Origin: Stenotrophomonas maltophilia
GTDB lineage: Bacteria; Pseudomonadota; Gammaproteobacteria; Xanthomonadales; Xanthomonadaceae
Assembly (NCBI RefSeq): GCF_900186865.1
Contig: NZ_LT906480.1
Location: 2,436,001-2,500,000 of the forward strand
Direction of reading: 5' to 3'
Length of the DNA stretch: 64,000 bases
The notes under the pieces were generated by a model. That model saw only the letters and a list, made by a program, of their open reading frames with translations. It searched no databases and was not told the DNA's origin. The position numbers were made by a program, and so were the translations under genes. Of this stretch, positions 24,263 through 31,515 are shown piece after piece; the first letter of the stretch is position 1, and every line of letters begins with the position of its first letter.

Positions 24263-25048
24263 TCAGAGCTTGTTGTTGAGATAGCCGAGCATCGAATCGG
24301 TGGTGGAAATCGCCTTGGCGTTCATTTCGTAGGCGCGCTGGGTTTCGATCATTGACACCAGCTCTTCCACCACGTTGACGTTGCTGCCTTCCAGCGCGCC
24401 CTGCACCACGGTGCCGAGGCCGTTGAGGCCGGGGTTGCCGTTCTGTGCCGGGCCGGAGGCCGTGGTCTCCAGGAACAGGTTCTCGCCGCGCGCCTGCAGG
24501 CCGGCCGGATTGACGAAGTCGGTCAGGGTCAGCGCGCCCACTTCCACCGAGGCCGCGCCGTCGGCCATCTTCACGCTGATGGTGCCGTCGGTACCGATGG
24601 TCACCGACTGCGCGCCTTCGGGAATCTGGATGCCCGGCTGCACGGGGTAGCCGCTGTTGGTGACCAGCTCGCTGTCCTGGTTGATCTTGAACGAGCCATC
24701 ACGGGTGTAGGCCGAGCTGCCATCAGGCATCTGAACCTCGAAGAAGCCGCGGCCATTGACCATCACGTCCAGGGCGCGGCCGGTCTGCTGCTGGCCACCC
24801 TGTTCAAAATTCTTGGCAGTGGCGACCACGCGCACGCCCGTTCCGAGCTGCAGGCCAGTTGGCAGCTGGGTCTGCGCCGACGAGGAGCCGCCGGGCTGGC
24901 GCACCTGCTGGTACAGCAGGTCTTCAAAACTGGCACGGTCCTGCTTGAAGCCGGTGGTGTTGGTGTTGGCGAGGTTGTTGGAAACCACCGACATGCGCAT
25001 CTGCTGCGCATCCAGTCCGGTTTTCGCGATCCACAATGCCTGGTTCAT
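24263..25048 (-). CDS. flgG: Flagellar distal rod protein FlgG
   Basis: A 261-aa axial protein starting MNQALWIAKTGLDAQQMRMSVVSNNLANTNTTGFKQDRASFEDLLYQQVRQPG, the standard FlgG N-terminus. The C-terminus is ELVSMIETQRAYEMNAKAISTTDSMLGYLNNKL. About 24 copies form the distal rod. It lies 102 bp downstream of flgF, the largest gap in the operon, and that gap contains a strong sigma-54 promoter, so flgG-L can be transcribed independently. Confidence 0.96.
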   Translation of the reverse strand: MNQALWIAKTGLDAQQMRMSVVSNNLANTNTTGFKQDRASFEDLLYQQVRQPGGSSSAQTQLPTGLQLGTGVRVVATAKNFEQGGQQQTGRALDVMVNGRGFFEVQMPDGSSAYTRDGSFKINQDSELVTNSGYPVQPGIQIPEGAQSVTIGTDGTISVKMADGAASVEVGALTLTDFVNPAGLQARGENLFLETTASGPAQNGNPGLNGLGTVVQGALEGSNVNVVEELVSMIETQRAYEMNAKAISTTDSMLGYLNNKL

Positions 25049-25104
25049 CTTCGATGTCCTGTCTGGTGAAGCCGGCCGCGTGGTGCGGCCCTTGTATGCG
25101 GGTG

Positions 25105-25120
25105 TGCAAGCGGTGTGCCA
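25105..25120 (-). promoter_or_regulatory. Internal sigma-54 promoter before flgG
   Basis: The minus strand reads TGGCACACCGCTTGCA. GG (25119-25118) and GC (25107-25106) are ten bases apart and all conserved TGGCAC and TTGCA bases are present. The start would be near 25094, about 46 bases before flgG. A GC-rich hairpin (GCGCCGGC-TGAT-GCCGGCGC, about 25121-25140) lies between it and the flgF stop. Confidence 0.82.
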
Positions 25121-25150
25121 GCGCCGGCATCAGCCGGCGCCGGAATTCCG

Positions 25151-25900
25151 TCAGCTGCCCAGGCGCAGCATGCTGTTGGCGCTGCGCGCGTTCTCGTCGC
25201 CGTGCTTGATCACCTGCACCTGCATTTCGTACTGGCGCTGCAGCTGGATCATCTGCACCAGCGCGCCAGCGGCGTCTACGTTGCTGCCTTCCAGCTGGCC
25301 GCTGTGCACGGCCGTGCCCTGTGCCGGCGCGAACGGCTGCAGTGGGTCGGTGTTGCGGAACAGGCCATCCAGGCCACGCTCCAGGCGTTCATCCGGCGCC
25401 TGCACCACTTTGATGCGACCGATCTGCGCCATGGTCTGCGGACCTTCGCCCTGCGGGATGATCGAGAGCGTGCCGTCGGCACCGATTTCCATCGCCTGGT
25501 AGGGCGGAATGGCGATCGGATTGTTGTTGTCATCCAGTACCGGACGGCCGCTGGAGGTCACCAGCTGGCCGTTCGGCGTCACCGACAACGCCGCGCCGCG
25601 CGTGTACGCCTCGCTGCCGTCGCTGGACTGCACGGCCAGCCAGGTGCCGGTCTGCAGGGACAGGTCCAGCGGCTTGCCGGTGATGTGCTGCGAGCCGGGC
25701 GTGCGATTGAATCCGGCGTCGACATGCAGCGCATCCACCCGCGAGGCAAAGCCCGGGCCCTTGATCGGGAAGGCTTCGGTGTTGGCCAGCGCTTCCTTGA
25801 AGCCAGGGGTGTCCGAGTTGGCGAGGTTGTGGCTGAGCGTTCCCTGCGCCTGCAGGGAGGCGCGGGCACCGGTCATCGCCACGTAAAGGGCTTTATCCAT
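25151..25900 (-). CDS. flgF: Flagellar proximal rod protein FlgF
   Basis: A 249-aa axial protein beginning MDKALYVAMTGARASLQAQGTLSHNLANSDTPGFKEALA and ending in the common ALVQMIQLQRQYEMQVQVIKHGDENARSANSMLRL helix. It forms part of the proximal rod with FlgB and FlgC. It lies 32 bp after flgE and before the internal sigma-54 promoter for flgG. Confidence 0.95.
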   Translation of the reverse strand: MDKALYVAMTGARASLQAQGTLSHNLANSDTPGFKEALANTEAFPIKGPGFASRVDALHVDAGFNRTPGSQHITGKPLDLSLQTGTWLAVQSSDGSEAYTRGAALSVTPNGQLVTSSGRPVLDDNNNPIAIPPYQAMEIGADGTLSIIPQGEGPQTMAQIGRIKVVQAPDERLERGLDGLFRNTDPLQPFAPAQGTAVHSGQLEGSNVDAAGALVQMIQLQRQYEMQVQVIKHGDENARSANSMLRLGS

Positions 25901-25932
25901 GCGGGGAGTTCCGTGACAGGGTCAGCAGCTCA

Positions 25933-27156
25933 TCAACGGATGTTGATGACGGTCTGGGTGATCTGGTCCTGGGTGGTGATCATCTGCGCGTTGGCCTGGA
26001 AGTTGCGCTGCGCGGTGATCATGTTGACCAGCTGCTCGGTGAGGTCGACGGTGGATGCTTCCAGCGAGCCGGCCTGGATCTTGCCGAGGTTGGAGGTGTC
26101 CGGCATGCCGGTGCGCGGGGTGCCCGAGCTGAAGGTGTCCACCCACAGGTTGTTGCCCTTCGATTCCAGGCCCTGCGGATTGTTGAACGTGGTCAGCGCG
26201 ACCTGGCCCAGCGGCTTGTCGGCGCCATTGGAGTAGCGCGCGTAGACCACGCCGGTTTCCGACACGGTGATCTCATTGAGCTTGCCGGCGGCGTAGCCAT
26301 CCTGCTGGGTGTTGCGCAGCGCGAACTTTTCGCCGTACTGGGTCGAGCCGCTCACGTCCAGCGTCATGTTCAGCACGCCCGCACCGGTGGTCGGGGTGAA
26401 GGTGCCGAGGCTGACCTTGCCGTTGGCCGGCGCGGTGAGCTTGCCGCTGTTGTCGAAGGTGACCGGGGTCGGCGCGCCGGCCGGCTGGCCGTCCACGTAG
26501 TTGCGCACGGTCCACTCGTTCGGGTTTGCGCCCTTCACGAAGTACGAGACCTGGATGTGGCTGACACCCAGCGAGTCGTACACGGTGATGCCACCGCTGG
26601 AGTGGTTGTAGCTGTTGGAGTCGGTCGGATCGAACGTGGTGACCGTCGGCTGCTTGGCATTGGCCGGCAGGGTGAAGCCGACCTTCACTTCGCTGGTCTG
26701 CTTCGGCGGGCTGTCGGTGGTCAACAGCTGCAGGTCGACCATGCGGCCGGCATCGAAGTTGGTGCCGTCGGCGTTCGGCGCGAACACCTGCAGGCGCGCA
26801 CCCTGCGGGTTGACCACATAGCCGGACGGATCGGTCTGGAAATTGCCGGCGCGCGAGTACACGCGGGTACCGTTCATGTTCATGGTGAAGAAGCCTTCAC
26901 CGGAAATGGCCATGTCCAGGCTGCGGCCGGTCTGTTCGTTGTGGCCCTGCTTGAACTGCTGGGCAACGTTGGAGACACGGACGCCCGAACCCACGGCGTT
27001 CTTCGACAGACCATAACCAGTGGCCGAGAACAGGTCGGCGAATTCGGCGCGCGATTCCTTGAAGCCGGTGGTGTTGACGTTGGCGACGTTGTTGGCGGTG
27101 ACGCTCAGGTCGGAATTGGCGGCGTTGATGCCGGACAGCGAGACATTGAAGCCCAT
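25933..27156 (-). CDS. flgE: Flagellar hook protein FlgE
   Basis: A 407-aa hook subunit with N-terminus MGFNVSLSGINAANSDLSVTANNVANVNTTGFKESRAEFADLF and C-terminus LTEQLVNMITAQRNFQANAQMITTQDQITQTVINIR. The ATG at 27154-27156 begins the conserved segment and has AGGAGC upstream. A much longer open extension reads through flgD and is not coding. About 120 copies form the hook, the universal joint between rod and filament. Length is normal. Confidence 0.96.
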   Translation of the reverse strand: MGFNVSLSGINAANSDLSVTANNVANVNTTGFKESRAEFADLFSATGYGLSKNAVGSGVRVSNVAQQFKQGHNEQTGRSLDMAISGEGFFTMNMNGTRVYSRAGNFQTDPSGYVVNPQGARLQVFAPNADGTNFDAGRMVDLQLLTTDSPPKQTSEVKVGFTLPANAKQPTVTTFDPTDSNSYNHSSGGITVYDSLGVSHIQVSYFVKGANPNEWTVRNYVDGQPAGAPTPVTFDNSGKLTAPANGKVSLGTFTPTTGAGVLNMTLDVSGSTQYGEKFALRNTQQDGYAAGKLNEITVSETGVVYARYSNGADKPLGQVALTTFNNPQGLESKGNNLWVDTFSSGTPRTGMPDTSNLGKIQAGSLEASTVDLTEQLVNMITAQRNFQANAQMITTQDQITQTVINIR

Positions 27157-27188
27157 GGGATGCTCCTGGTAGATACGGGGTGTGCGGC

Positions 27189-27872
27189 TCAGCTGACGCG
27201 GAGCACGTAGTCGATCGGGGCCGTGCCCAGGCCCTTGAGGTTCAGGTACAGACCGTCGGAACCGACGGTCACGCTCTCCACCGGTGCCTGCACGTAGGTG
27301 GAAAGCTTGGTGCTCTTGCCTGTGGTGTCGACGTGGTTGGCGACGATGGAGTACTTGCCCGGTTCCATGCGCTTGCCATTGGCGTCCTTGCCGTCCCACT
27401 TGAAGGCGGTTTCGCCGGCGGCCTTGGCTTCAACGCTCAGTGAAGTGACCTTGGTGCCGTTGGCATCGGTGACGTCGACGGTGATGATGCCGGCCGAGGG
27501 CGCGGCCACCGTGCCTTCGACGCTGCCTTCCTTCTCCAGCACCAGCTTTTCCGACGGCACCAGCACCTGGTGGCCGACCAGTGCCGCACCGCGCAGCACC
27601 TGGTCGCTGGCCATCGATTCCTGGAAACCCTTCACCGTCTTGTTCAGATCGGTGATGCCCTGCACGGTGGACATCTGCGCCATCTGCGCGACCATCTGCG
27701 TGTTGTCCATCGGCTTCAGCGGATCCTGGTGCTGCAACTGCTCGGTCATCAGGCGCAGGAAGTCGGCCTGGTCCAGCGTGTTCTTCTTCTTCGTAGCGTT
27801 GCTGTTCGGGGCGTTCAGGCCGAGTGCGGCGTAGACGTCCTGGTTGGTCTGGTTGTTGACGGCGGTGGTCAT
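27189..27872 (-). CDS. flgD: Hook assembly scaffold FlgD
   Basis: A 227-aa protein. The N-terminal FlgD segment KKNTLDQADFLRLMTEQLQHQDPLKPMDNTQMVAQMAQMSTVQGI spans about 29-75. An Ig/Tudor-like C-terminal half follows (FKWDGKDANGKRMEPGKYSIV). FlgD caps the growing hook and is lost when the hook is complete. It lies between flgC and flgE with short gaps. Confidence 0.95.
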   Translation of the reverse strand: MTTAVNNQTNQDVYAALGLNAPNSNATKKKNTLDQADFLRLMTEQLQHQDPLKPMDNTQMVAQMAQMSTVQGITDLNKTVKGFQESMASDQVLRGAALVGHQVLVPSEKLVLEKEGSVEGTVAAPSAGIITVDVTDANGTKVTSLSVEAKAAGETAFKWDGKDANGKRMEPGKYSIVANHVDTTGKSTKLSTYVQAPVESVTVGSDGLYLNLKGLGTAPIDYVLRVS

Positions 27873-27895
27873 GGCGGTATCCGGTACTGCGGGCC

Positions 27896-28303
27896 TCAGC
27901 GGCCCATGGTCAGGGTGGCCAGGGCCAGTTCCTTGGCGGTGGTCAGCATCTCCACGCCGGCCTGGTAGTTACGCGAGGTCGAGATGAGATTGACCATCTG
28001 CGCCACCGGATCGACGTCGGGCTGGTAGATGTAGCCATCGCCATCGGCCAGCGGGTGGCCCGGCTCATAGCGCTTGATCGGCGCGGCCTCGCTCTGGGTG
28101 ATCTCCTTGACCTTCACAGAGGTGATGTTCGGATCGTTCTTGCTGGTCACGGCCTGGAAGATCGGCTCCAGCGGCTTGTACACGGCGTCGGCGGAACCGG
28201 CGACGGTGTCGGCGTTGGAGAGATTGGAGGCGATGGTGCTCATGCGCACCGACTGCGCCTGCAGCGCGGAGCCGGCGATATCGAAGATCGGCAGGTTGCT
28301 CAT
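27896..28303 (-). CDS. flgC: Flagellar proximal rod protein FlgC
   Basis: A 135-aa rod protein: N-terminus MSNLPIFDIAGSALQAQSVRMSTIASNLSNADT, then the segment YQPDVDPVAQMVNLISTSRNYQAGVEMLTTAKEL with the conserved NP-like VDPV start of the terminal helix. It assembles with FlgB and FlgF into the proximal rod. It lies three bases after flgB. Confidence 0.96.
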   Translation of the reverse strand: MSNLPIFDIAGSALQAQSVRMSTIASNLSNADTVAGSADAVYKPLEPIFQAVTSKNDPNITSVKVKEITQSEAAPIKRYEPGHPLADGDGYIYQPDVDPVAQMVNLISTSRNYQAGVEMLTTAKELALATLTMGR

Positions 28304-28306
28304 GGC

Positions 28307-28702
28307 TTATTGCCCCGTGATCGCGGTCAGCATGGGACGCACCTTGCTCTCGACGAAGCTGAGCGAGGCGCGGTATTCGAGTGCGGCGCGGCCATAGGCG
28401 GCACGCTCGGCATCGGGATCGACGGTGTTGCCGTCCAGGCTGGGCTGCACGCCGTCGCGCGCGATCTGGAACGGGTTCAGGCCACTACTGATCTCGTAGT
28501 GCTGCTCGTTGGTGGTGGTCATCAGGCCGTTGGCATCCTGCCCTTGGGCATGACGCAGGGCGGCATCGAAGTCCAGGTCCTGGGCCTTGTAGCCGGGAGT
28601 GTCGGCATTGCCGAGGTTGCTGGCGATCAGCTTCATCCGCTGTTCGCGCAACGGCATGGCCTGGGCGTGGACGCCCAGGTAGTCGGTAATCAGGTTGCGC
28701 AC
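28307..28702 (-). CDS. flgB: Flagellar proximal rod protein FlgB
   Basis: A 131-aa rod protein beginning (GTG) VRNLITDYLGVHAQAMPLREQRMKLIASNLGNADTPGYKAQDLDF. The GTG at 28700-28702 is chosen because GGGAG lies six bases upstream and the conserved FlgB segment starts soon after. The longer in-frame ATG at 28813 would translate through the sigma-54 promoter and a REP. It is the first gene of flgBCDEFGHIJKL. Confidence 0.93.
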   Translation of the reverse strand: MRNLITDYLGVHAQAMPLREQRMKLIASNLGNADTPGYKAQDLDFDAALRHAQGQDANGLMTTTNEQHYEISSGLNPFQIARDGVQPSLDGNTVDPDAERAAYGRAALEYRASLSFVESKVRPMLTAITGQ

Positions 28703-28735
28703 GGTGCACTCCCACGGGAACGTTGCCCGGGAAGC

Positions 28736-28751
28736 TGCAAGGGGTGTGCCA
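28736..28751 (-). promoter_or_regulatory. Sigma-54 promoter of the flgB operon
   Basis: The minus strand reads TGGCACACCCCTTGCA (GG 28750-28749, GC 28738-28737). All specified consensus bases are present except the last G of TGGCACG. The start would be near 28725, about 23 bases before the flgB GTG. A REP pair (28763-28827) lies immediately upstream, between the promoter and cheV. Confidence 0.88.
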
Positions 28752-28762
28752 AATTCGAGAGG

Positions 28763-28827
28763 GTAGTGCCGACCGCTGGCCGGCGCCCCGATAGATCTGC
28801 GGATGCCGGCCAACGGCCGGCACTACC
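28763..28827. repeat. Inverted REP pair between cheV and the flgB promoter
   Basis: GTAGTGCCGACCGCTGGCCGGC (28763-28784) and the inverted GCCGGCCAACGGCCGGCACTAC (28805-28826) are two facing GTAG-headed hairpins of the same sequence class as the 32761-33890 array. In this position they could terminate or protect the cheV mRNA. Confidence 0.88.
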
Positions 28828-28840
28828 GGATCAGTGGACG

Positions 28841-29785
28841 TCAGGCCGCCATCGCGACCTTGCGCAGGCGGTCCAGCACGAAGTCGGCCAGTTCGTGCGG
28901 CGAGTACTTGGCGACGAAGGCGTTGGCGCCGACGCGCTCGACCATCGCATTGTTGAATACGCCCGACAGCGAGGTATGCAGCAGCACGTAGAGGCCGGCC
29001 AGGCCTGGATGGCGCCGGATTTCCGTCGTCAGCGTATAGCCGTCCATCGCCGGCATTTCGATGTCCGAGATGACCATGGCGTAGCGCTCGGCCGGGTTCT
29101 CGCCTGACGCGTGGATCTGCAGCAGGTGGTCCAGCGCCTGCTTGCCATCGGAAAGCAGGGTGGCGCCCACCCCCAGCTGGTCCAGCACGCTGCGGATCTG
29201 CTGGCGGGCCACGCGCGAGTCGTCCACCACCAGCACCTGCAGCTGCGGGCCGTCGGCCGGCATTGCCATCGCCGGGTCCAGCACCGCTTCGCCGCGGACC
29301 TGGGCGATGTCGGCCAGTACGCTTTCCACGTCGATCACCTGGATCAGCTCACCCTGGAAGCGGGTCACCGCAGTCAGGTAACTCGACTCGGCGCCCAGTT
29401 CCGGCGGCGGGTGGATGTCTTCCACCGCGATGTTGACGATGCGCTCCACGCCGCTGACCAAAAAGCCCTGGATCGAGCGGTTGAACTCGGTAACGACCAG
29501 GTAGCCGGGCGAGGTGTCCGCCTCCGGCTCGCGCTCGGGATGGCCGATGGCCAGGCCGAGGTCCAGCACCGGCACCGAGCGGCCACGCACGTCGGCCACG
29601 CCGGAGAACTGGCTGGGCAGCCCGGGCACCTGGAACAGTTCCGGGCGTCGCAGGACTTCCTGCACCTTGAAGACATTGACGCCAAAAAGCTGACGTCCGC
29701 CGAGACGGAACAGCAGCAGCGCCAGGCGATTGTGGCCGGCCAGACGGGTCCGCTGGTCGATCCGGTTGAGCAGGTCATGGGACAT
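28841..29785 (-). CDS. cheV: Chemotaxis coupling protein CheV (CheW-receiver fusion)
   Basis: A 314-aa protein. The CheW domain (about 15-165) has LALLLFRLGGRQLFGVNVFKVQEVLRRPEL and VRGRSVPVLDL. The receiver domain (about 178-305) has acidic residues in VLVVDDSRVARQQI and the phospho-acceptor Asp in YAMVISDIEMPAMDGYTLTTEI. CheV links chemoreceptors to CheA and its phosphorylation aids adaptation. No Shine-Dalgarno sequence precedes the ATG, and a sigma-28-like promoter would start transcription at or within two bases of it, so the mRNA may be leaderless. The gene stands alone between flgB and flgA. Confidence 0.93.
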   Translation of the reverse strand: MSHDLLNRIDQRTRLAGHNRLALLLFRLGGRQLFGVNVFKVQEVLRRPELFQVPGLPSQFSGVADVRGRSVPVLDLGLAIGHPEREPEADTSPGYLVVTEFNRSIQGFLVSGVERIVNIAVEDIHPPPELGAESSYLTAVTRFQGELIQVIDVESVLADIAQVRGEAVLDPAMAMPADGPQLQVLVVDDSRVARQQIRSVLDQLGVGATLLSDGKQALDHLLQIHASGENPAERYAMVISDIEMPAMDGYTLTTEIRRHPGLAGLYVLLHTSLSGVFNNAMVERVGANAFVAKYSPHELADFVLDRLRKVAMAA

Positions 29786-29792
29786 GGCTGCT

Positions 29793-29820
29793 GTATCGGC
29801 GGGGTGGGCGCCGAACTTGA
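29793..29820 (-). promoter_or_regulatory. Possible sigma-28 promoter of cheV
   Basis: The minus strand reads TCAAGTTC (29820-29813), 12 bases, then GCCGATAC (29800-29793). The -10 matches seven of eight consensus bases and the -35 six of eight, with the same N12 spacing as the fliS candidate. The -10 ends only seven bases before the cheV ATG. Confidence 0.45.
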
Positions 29821-29855
29821 GGGCGCTCTGCCGCCCACGCGCTCCACACCGCTTC

Positions 29856-29991
29856 TGTAGAGTCGACTGTTAGTCGACTGCTCTTCTGGGCGACTGTTCT
29901 TATAGTCGACTGCTCTTATCCGATCGCGGGAAATCCCGCGCTTCGCGCGAAAGTCGACTGACGCGAAAGTCGACTAACAGTCGACTCTACA
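29856..29991. repeat. Inverted pair of GTAG-headed GTCGACT repeats
   Basis: TGTAGAGTCGACTGTTAGTCGACT at 29856-29879 is exactly complementary to 29968-29991 (24-bp arms). Between them are further GTCGACT copies (for example AAGTCGACTGACGCGAAAGTCGACT) and the palindrome GCGGGAAATCCCGC. It is the same family as 9764-9854 and separates cheV from the divergent flgA promoter. Confidence 0.9.
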
Positions 29992-30015
29992 GGCCCCATC
30001 CCGAGACCTCGTCTC

Positions 30016-30031
30016 TGGCACACACCTTGCA
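30016..30031 (+). promoter_or_regulatory. Sigma-54 promoter of flgA
   Basis: TGGCACACACCTTGCA has GG (30017-30018) and GC (30029-30030) ten bases apart and a full TGGCAC and TTGCA match. The start would be near 30042, 25 bases before flgA. Transcription probably reads on into flgM and flgN. Confidence 0.88.
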
Positions 30032-30066
30032 CGCAGCTGGGCCAGGTCCCATCGACAGGAGGCGCC

Positions 30067-30723
30067 ATGCGCCGGGTCACATCTCTATTGGCCATCGCGC
30101 TTGCCCTGGCCTCGCCGTGGGCGACGGCCGCCGACTGGCAACCCGTAGCCAGCATCCGCACCGCAGCGTTGTCGACGCTGCCGGCCGGCAGCGAGGGTGA
30201 GGCCCAGGTGGCCGATGCGCTGCGCCTGCCCAAGTGTGGCGGCGCGCTGCAGGTGCAGCCTACCGCCAACACCACGGTGGAGGTCAGTTGCCCTGATGCG
30301 GGGGGCTGGCGCCTGTTCGTGCCGGTGAAGGTGCGGCGCAACCAGACCGTGCTGGTGCTCAATCGTGGAATCGGCACTGGAGAAACCCTCACCGCCGCCG
30401 ATATCACCACTGCCCAGCGTGACGCCGCCCGGATTGCCGGTGCGGTGCTGGCCGATCCCAACGCGGCGATCGGCCGCATCGCCCGCCGTCCGTTGCAGGC
30501 CGGAGCCCTGCTGTCGAGCAATGATCTGGTAGTGCAGCGTCTCATCAAGCGAGGAGACAATGTGGCCCTGGTATCGCGTCGCGGCTCGGTCGAGGTCCGT
30601 ATTGCAGGCCGTGCAATGGGCGATGCCGGTGAAAACGAACGGGTCTCGGTAGAGAACCTGTCCTCGCGGCGGATCGTGCAGGGCACGGTCGATGCCGCCG
30701 GTGACGTAATCGTGGCGCGTTGA
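30067..30723 (+). CDS. flgA: P-ring assembly chaperone FlgA
   Basis: A 218-aa periplasmic protein. The signal peptide MRRVTSLLAIALALASPWATA is cleaved near residue 21. The C-terminal SAF domain (about 85-215) has RNQTVLVLNRGIGTGETLTAADIT and ends SSRRIVQGTVDAAGDVIVAR. FlgA assists FlgI polymerisation into the P ring. AGGAGG lies a few bases before the ATG. It opens a plus-strand flgA-flgM-flgN unit divergent from cheV. Confidence 0.95.
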   Translation: MRRVTSLLAIALALASPWATAADWQPVASIRTAALSTLPAGSEGEAQVADALRLPKCGGALQVQPTANTTVEVSCPDAGGWRLFVPVKVRRNQTVLVLNRGIGTGETLTAADITTAQRDAARIAGAVLADPNAAIGRIARRPLQAGALLSSNDLVVQRLIKRGDNVALVSRRGSVEVRIAGRAMGDAGENERVSVENLSSRRIVQGTVDAAGDVIVAR

Positions 30724-30741
30724 TTTACCGCAAAATATCCC

Positions 30742-30768
30742 TAAAGATCACGGCCCTGCGGCCGTTAT
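30742..30768 (+). promoter_or_regulatory. Sigma-28 (FliA) promoter of flgM
   Basis: TAAA (30742-30745), exactly 15 bases, then GCCGTTAT (30761-30768). The -10 octamer and spacing are identical to the flagellin promoter at 17796-17822. The start is near 30775, 24 bases before flgM. With read-through from flgA this gives flgM both sigma-54 and sigma-28 input, as expected for the anti-sigma factor. Confidence 0.87.
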
Positions 30769-30798
30769 CCCTTGTGAACGGCAACTCCAGGACACCCC

Positions 30799-31104
30799 AT
30801 GAGCCAGAAAATCGACGGCAACCTGCAGGTCCCCCAGGCACTGCGCAGCGTGACGACCCCGGCCAACAAGCCCGGCGTCAGCACCGATGCGGCGGCGCGC
30901 CCGGTCGAAGCGGCCGACAGCCTGCGCCTGACTGGCGAGGCCACCAATCTGCAGGCCATCGAGCGTGAGCTGACCACCGCCCCGGCGATCGACGCCCAGC
31001 GCGTGGCCGCGGTGCGCGAGTCACTGCAGAACGGCACCTACAAGATCAATCCGGACGCGATCGCATCGCGCATGCTTGAGCTGGACCAGCAGCTGCACGG
31101 ATGA
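30799..31104 (+). CDS. flgM: Anti-sigma-28 factor FlgM
   Basis: A 101-aa protein. The disordered, polar N-terminal half leads into a C-terminal FliA-binding region with IDAQRVAAVRESLQNGTYKINPDAIASRMLELDQQL, the FlgM signature. It holds FliA inactive until the hook is finished and then is exported through the completed basal body, releasing late gene expression. It overlaps flgN by four bases. Confidence 0.94.
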   Translation: MSQKIDGNLQVPQALRSVTTPANKPGVSTDAAARPVEAADSLRLTGEATNLQAIERELTTAPAIDAQRVAAVRESLQNGTYKINPDAIASRMLELDQQLHG

Positions 31105-31439
31105 CTGCGGCGATGAGCGAGCCGCTGCAGCGTCTTGCCCAGGCCCTGGACGTTGAACGCCAGGCCCTGGTCGAGCACGACGTGCATGCCCTGATCCGGG
31201 CCACCGGCGCCAAGCTGGAGGCGCTGCGTGCGCTGGAAGGCGCGCCGCCGGTGGGCGAGGGTGAGCAGCTGCAGGAACTGGCCGAGCGCAACCGCGCCAA
31301 TGGCGTACTGCTGTCGCGCCGCCGCCGCGAGGTCAACTGGGCACTGCGCCAGCTCGGCCGCACCGAAGATGCCTCGGCCTACGATGCCAAGGGCCAGGCG
31401 CACACCGTCACTGCGCGCCGCCCACTCGCCGTCGCCTGA
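31101..31439 (+). CDS. flgN: FlgK/FlgL export chaperone FlgN
   Basis: A 112-aa helical protein (LQRLAQALDVERQALVEHDVHALIRATGAKLEALRAL ... RRREVNWALRQLG) with the size and helix pattern of FlgN, which carries the junction proteins FlgK and FlgL to the export gate. It starts within the flgM stop (ATGA overlap), and a second ATG lies four codons in. The gene order flgA-flgM-flgN supports the call. Confidence 0.9.
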   Translation: MTAAMSEPLQRLAQALDVERQALVEHDVHALIRATGAKLEALRALEGAPPVGEGEQLQELAERNRANGVLLSRRRREVNWALRQLGRTEDASAYDAKGQAHTVTARRPLAVA

Positions 31440-31466
31440 CGCGACGGCGGTCGCACAACCCCATCA

Positions 31467-31484
31467 AGCGGGCTGAAGCCCGCT
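31467..31484 (+). terminator. Hairpin downstream of flgN
   Basis: AGCGGGCT-GA-AGCCCGCT is an 18-bp perfect inverted repeat 28 bases after the flgN stop. No T-run follows, so termination may be partial, with possible read-through into the kinase gene. A TATATT at 31496-31501 could be the -10 of a separate promoter. Confidence 0.5.
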
Positions 31485-31515
31485 GCACGACCGCGTATAT
31501 TGGGCGCCTGTTCGA

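Noticed and set aside
25121..25140. GC-rich hairpin after flgF as a terminator
   Set aside because: No T-run follows on the minus strand, and the genes downstream belong to the same functional operon.
27157..27399. 81-residue N-terminal extension of FlgE
   Set aside because: It overlaps flgD in another frame, and FlgE proteins start at MGFN.
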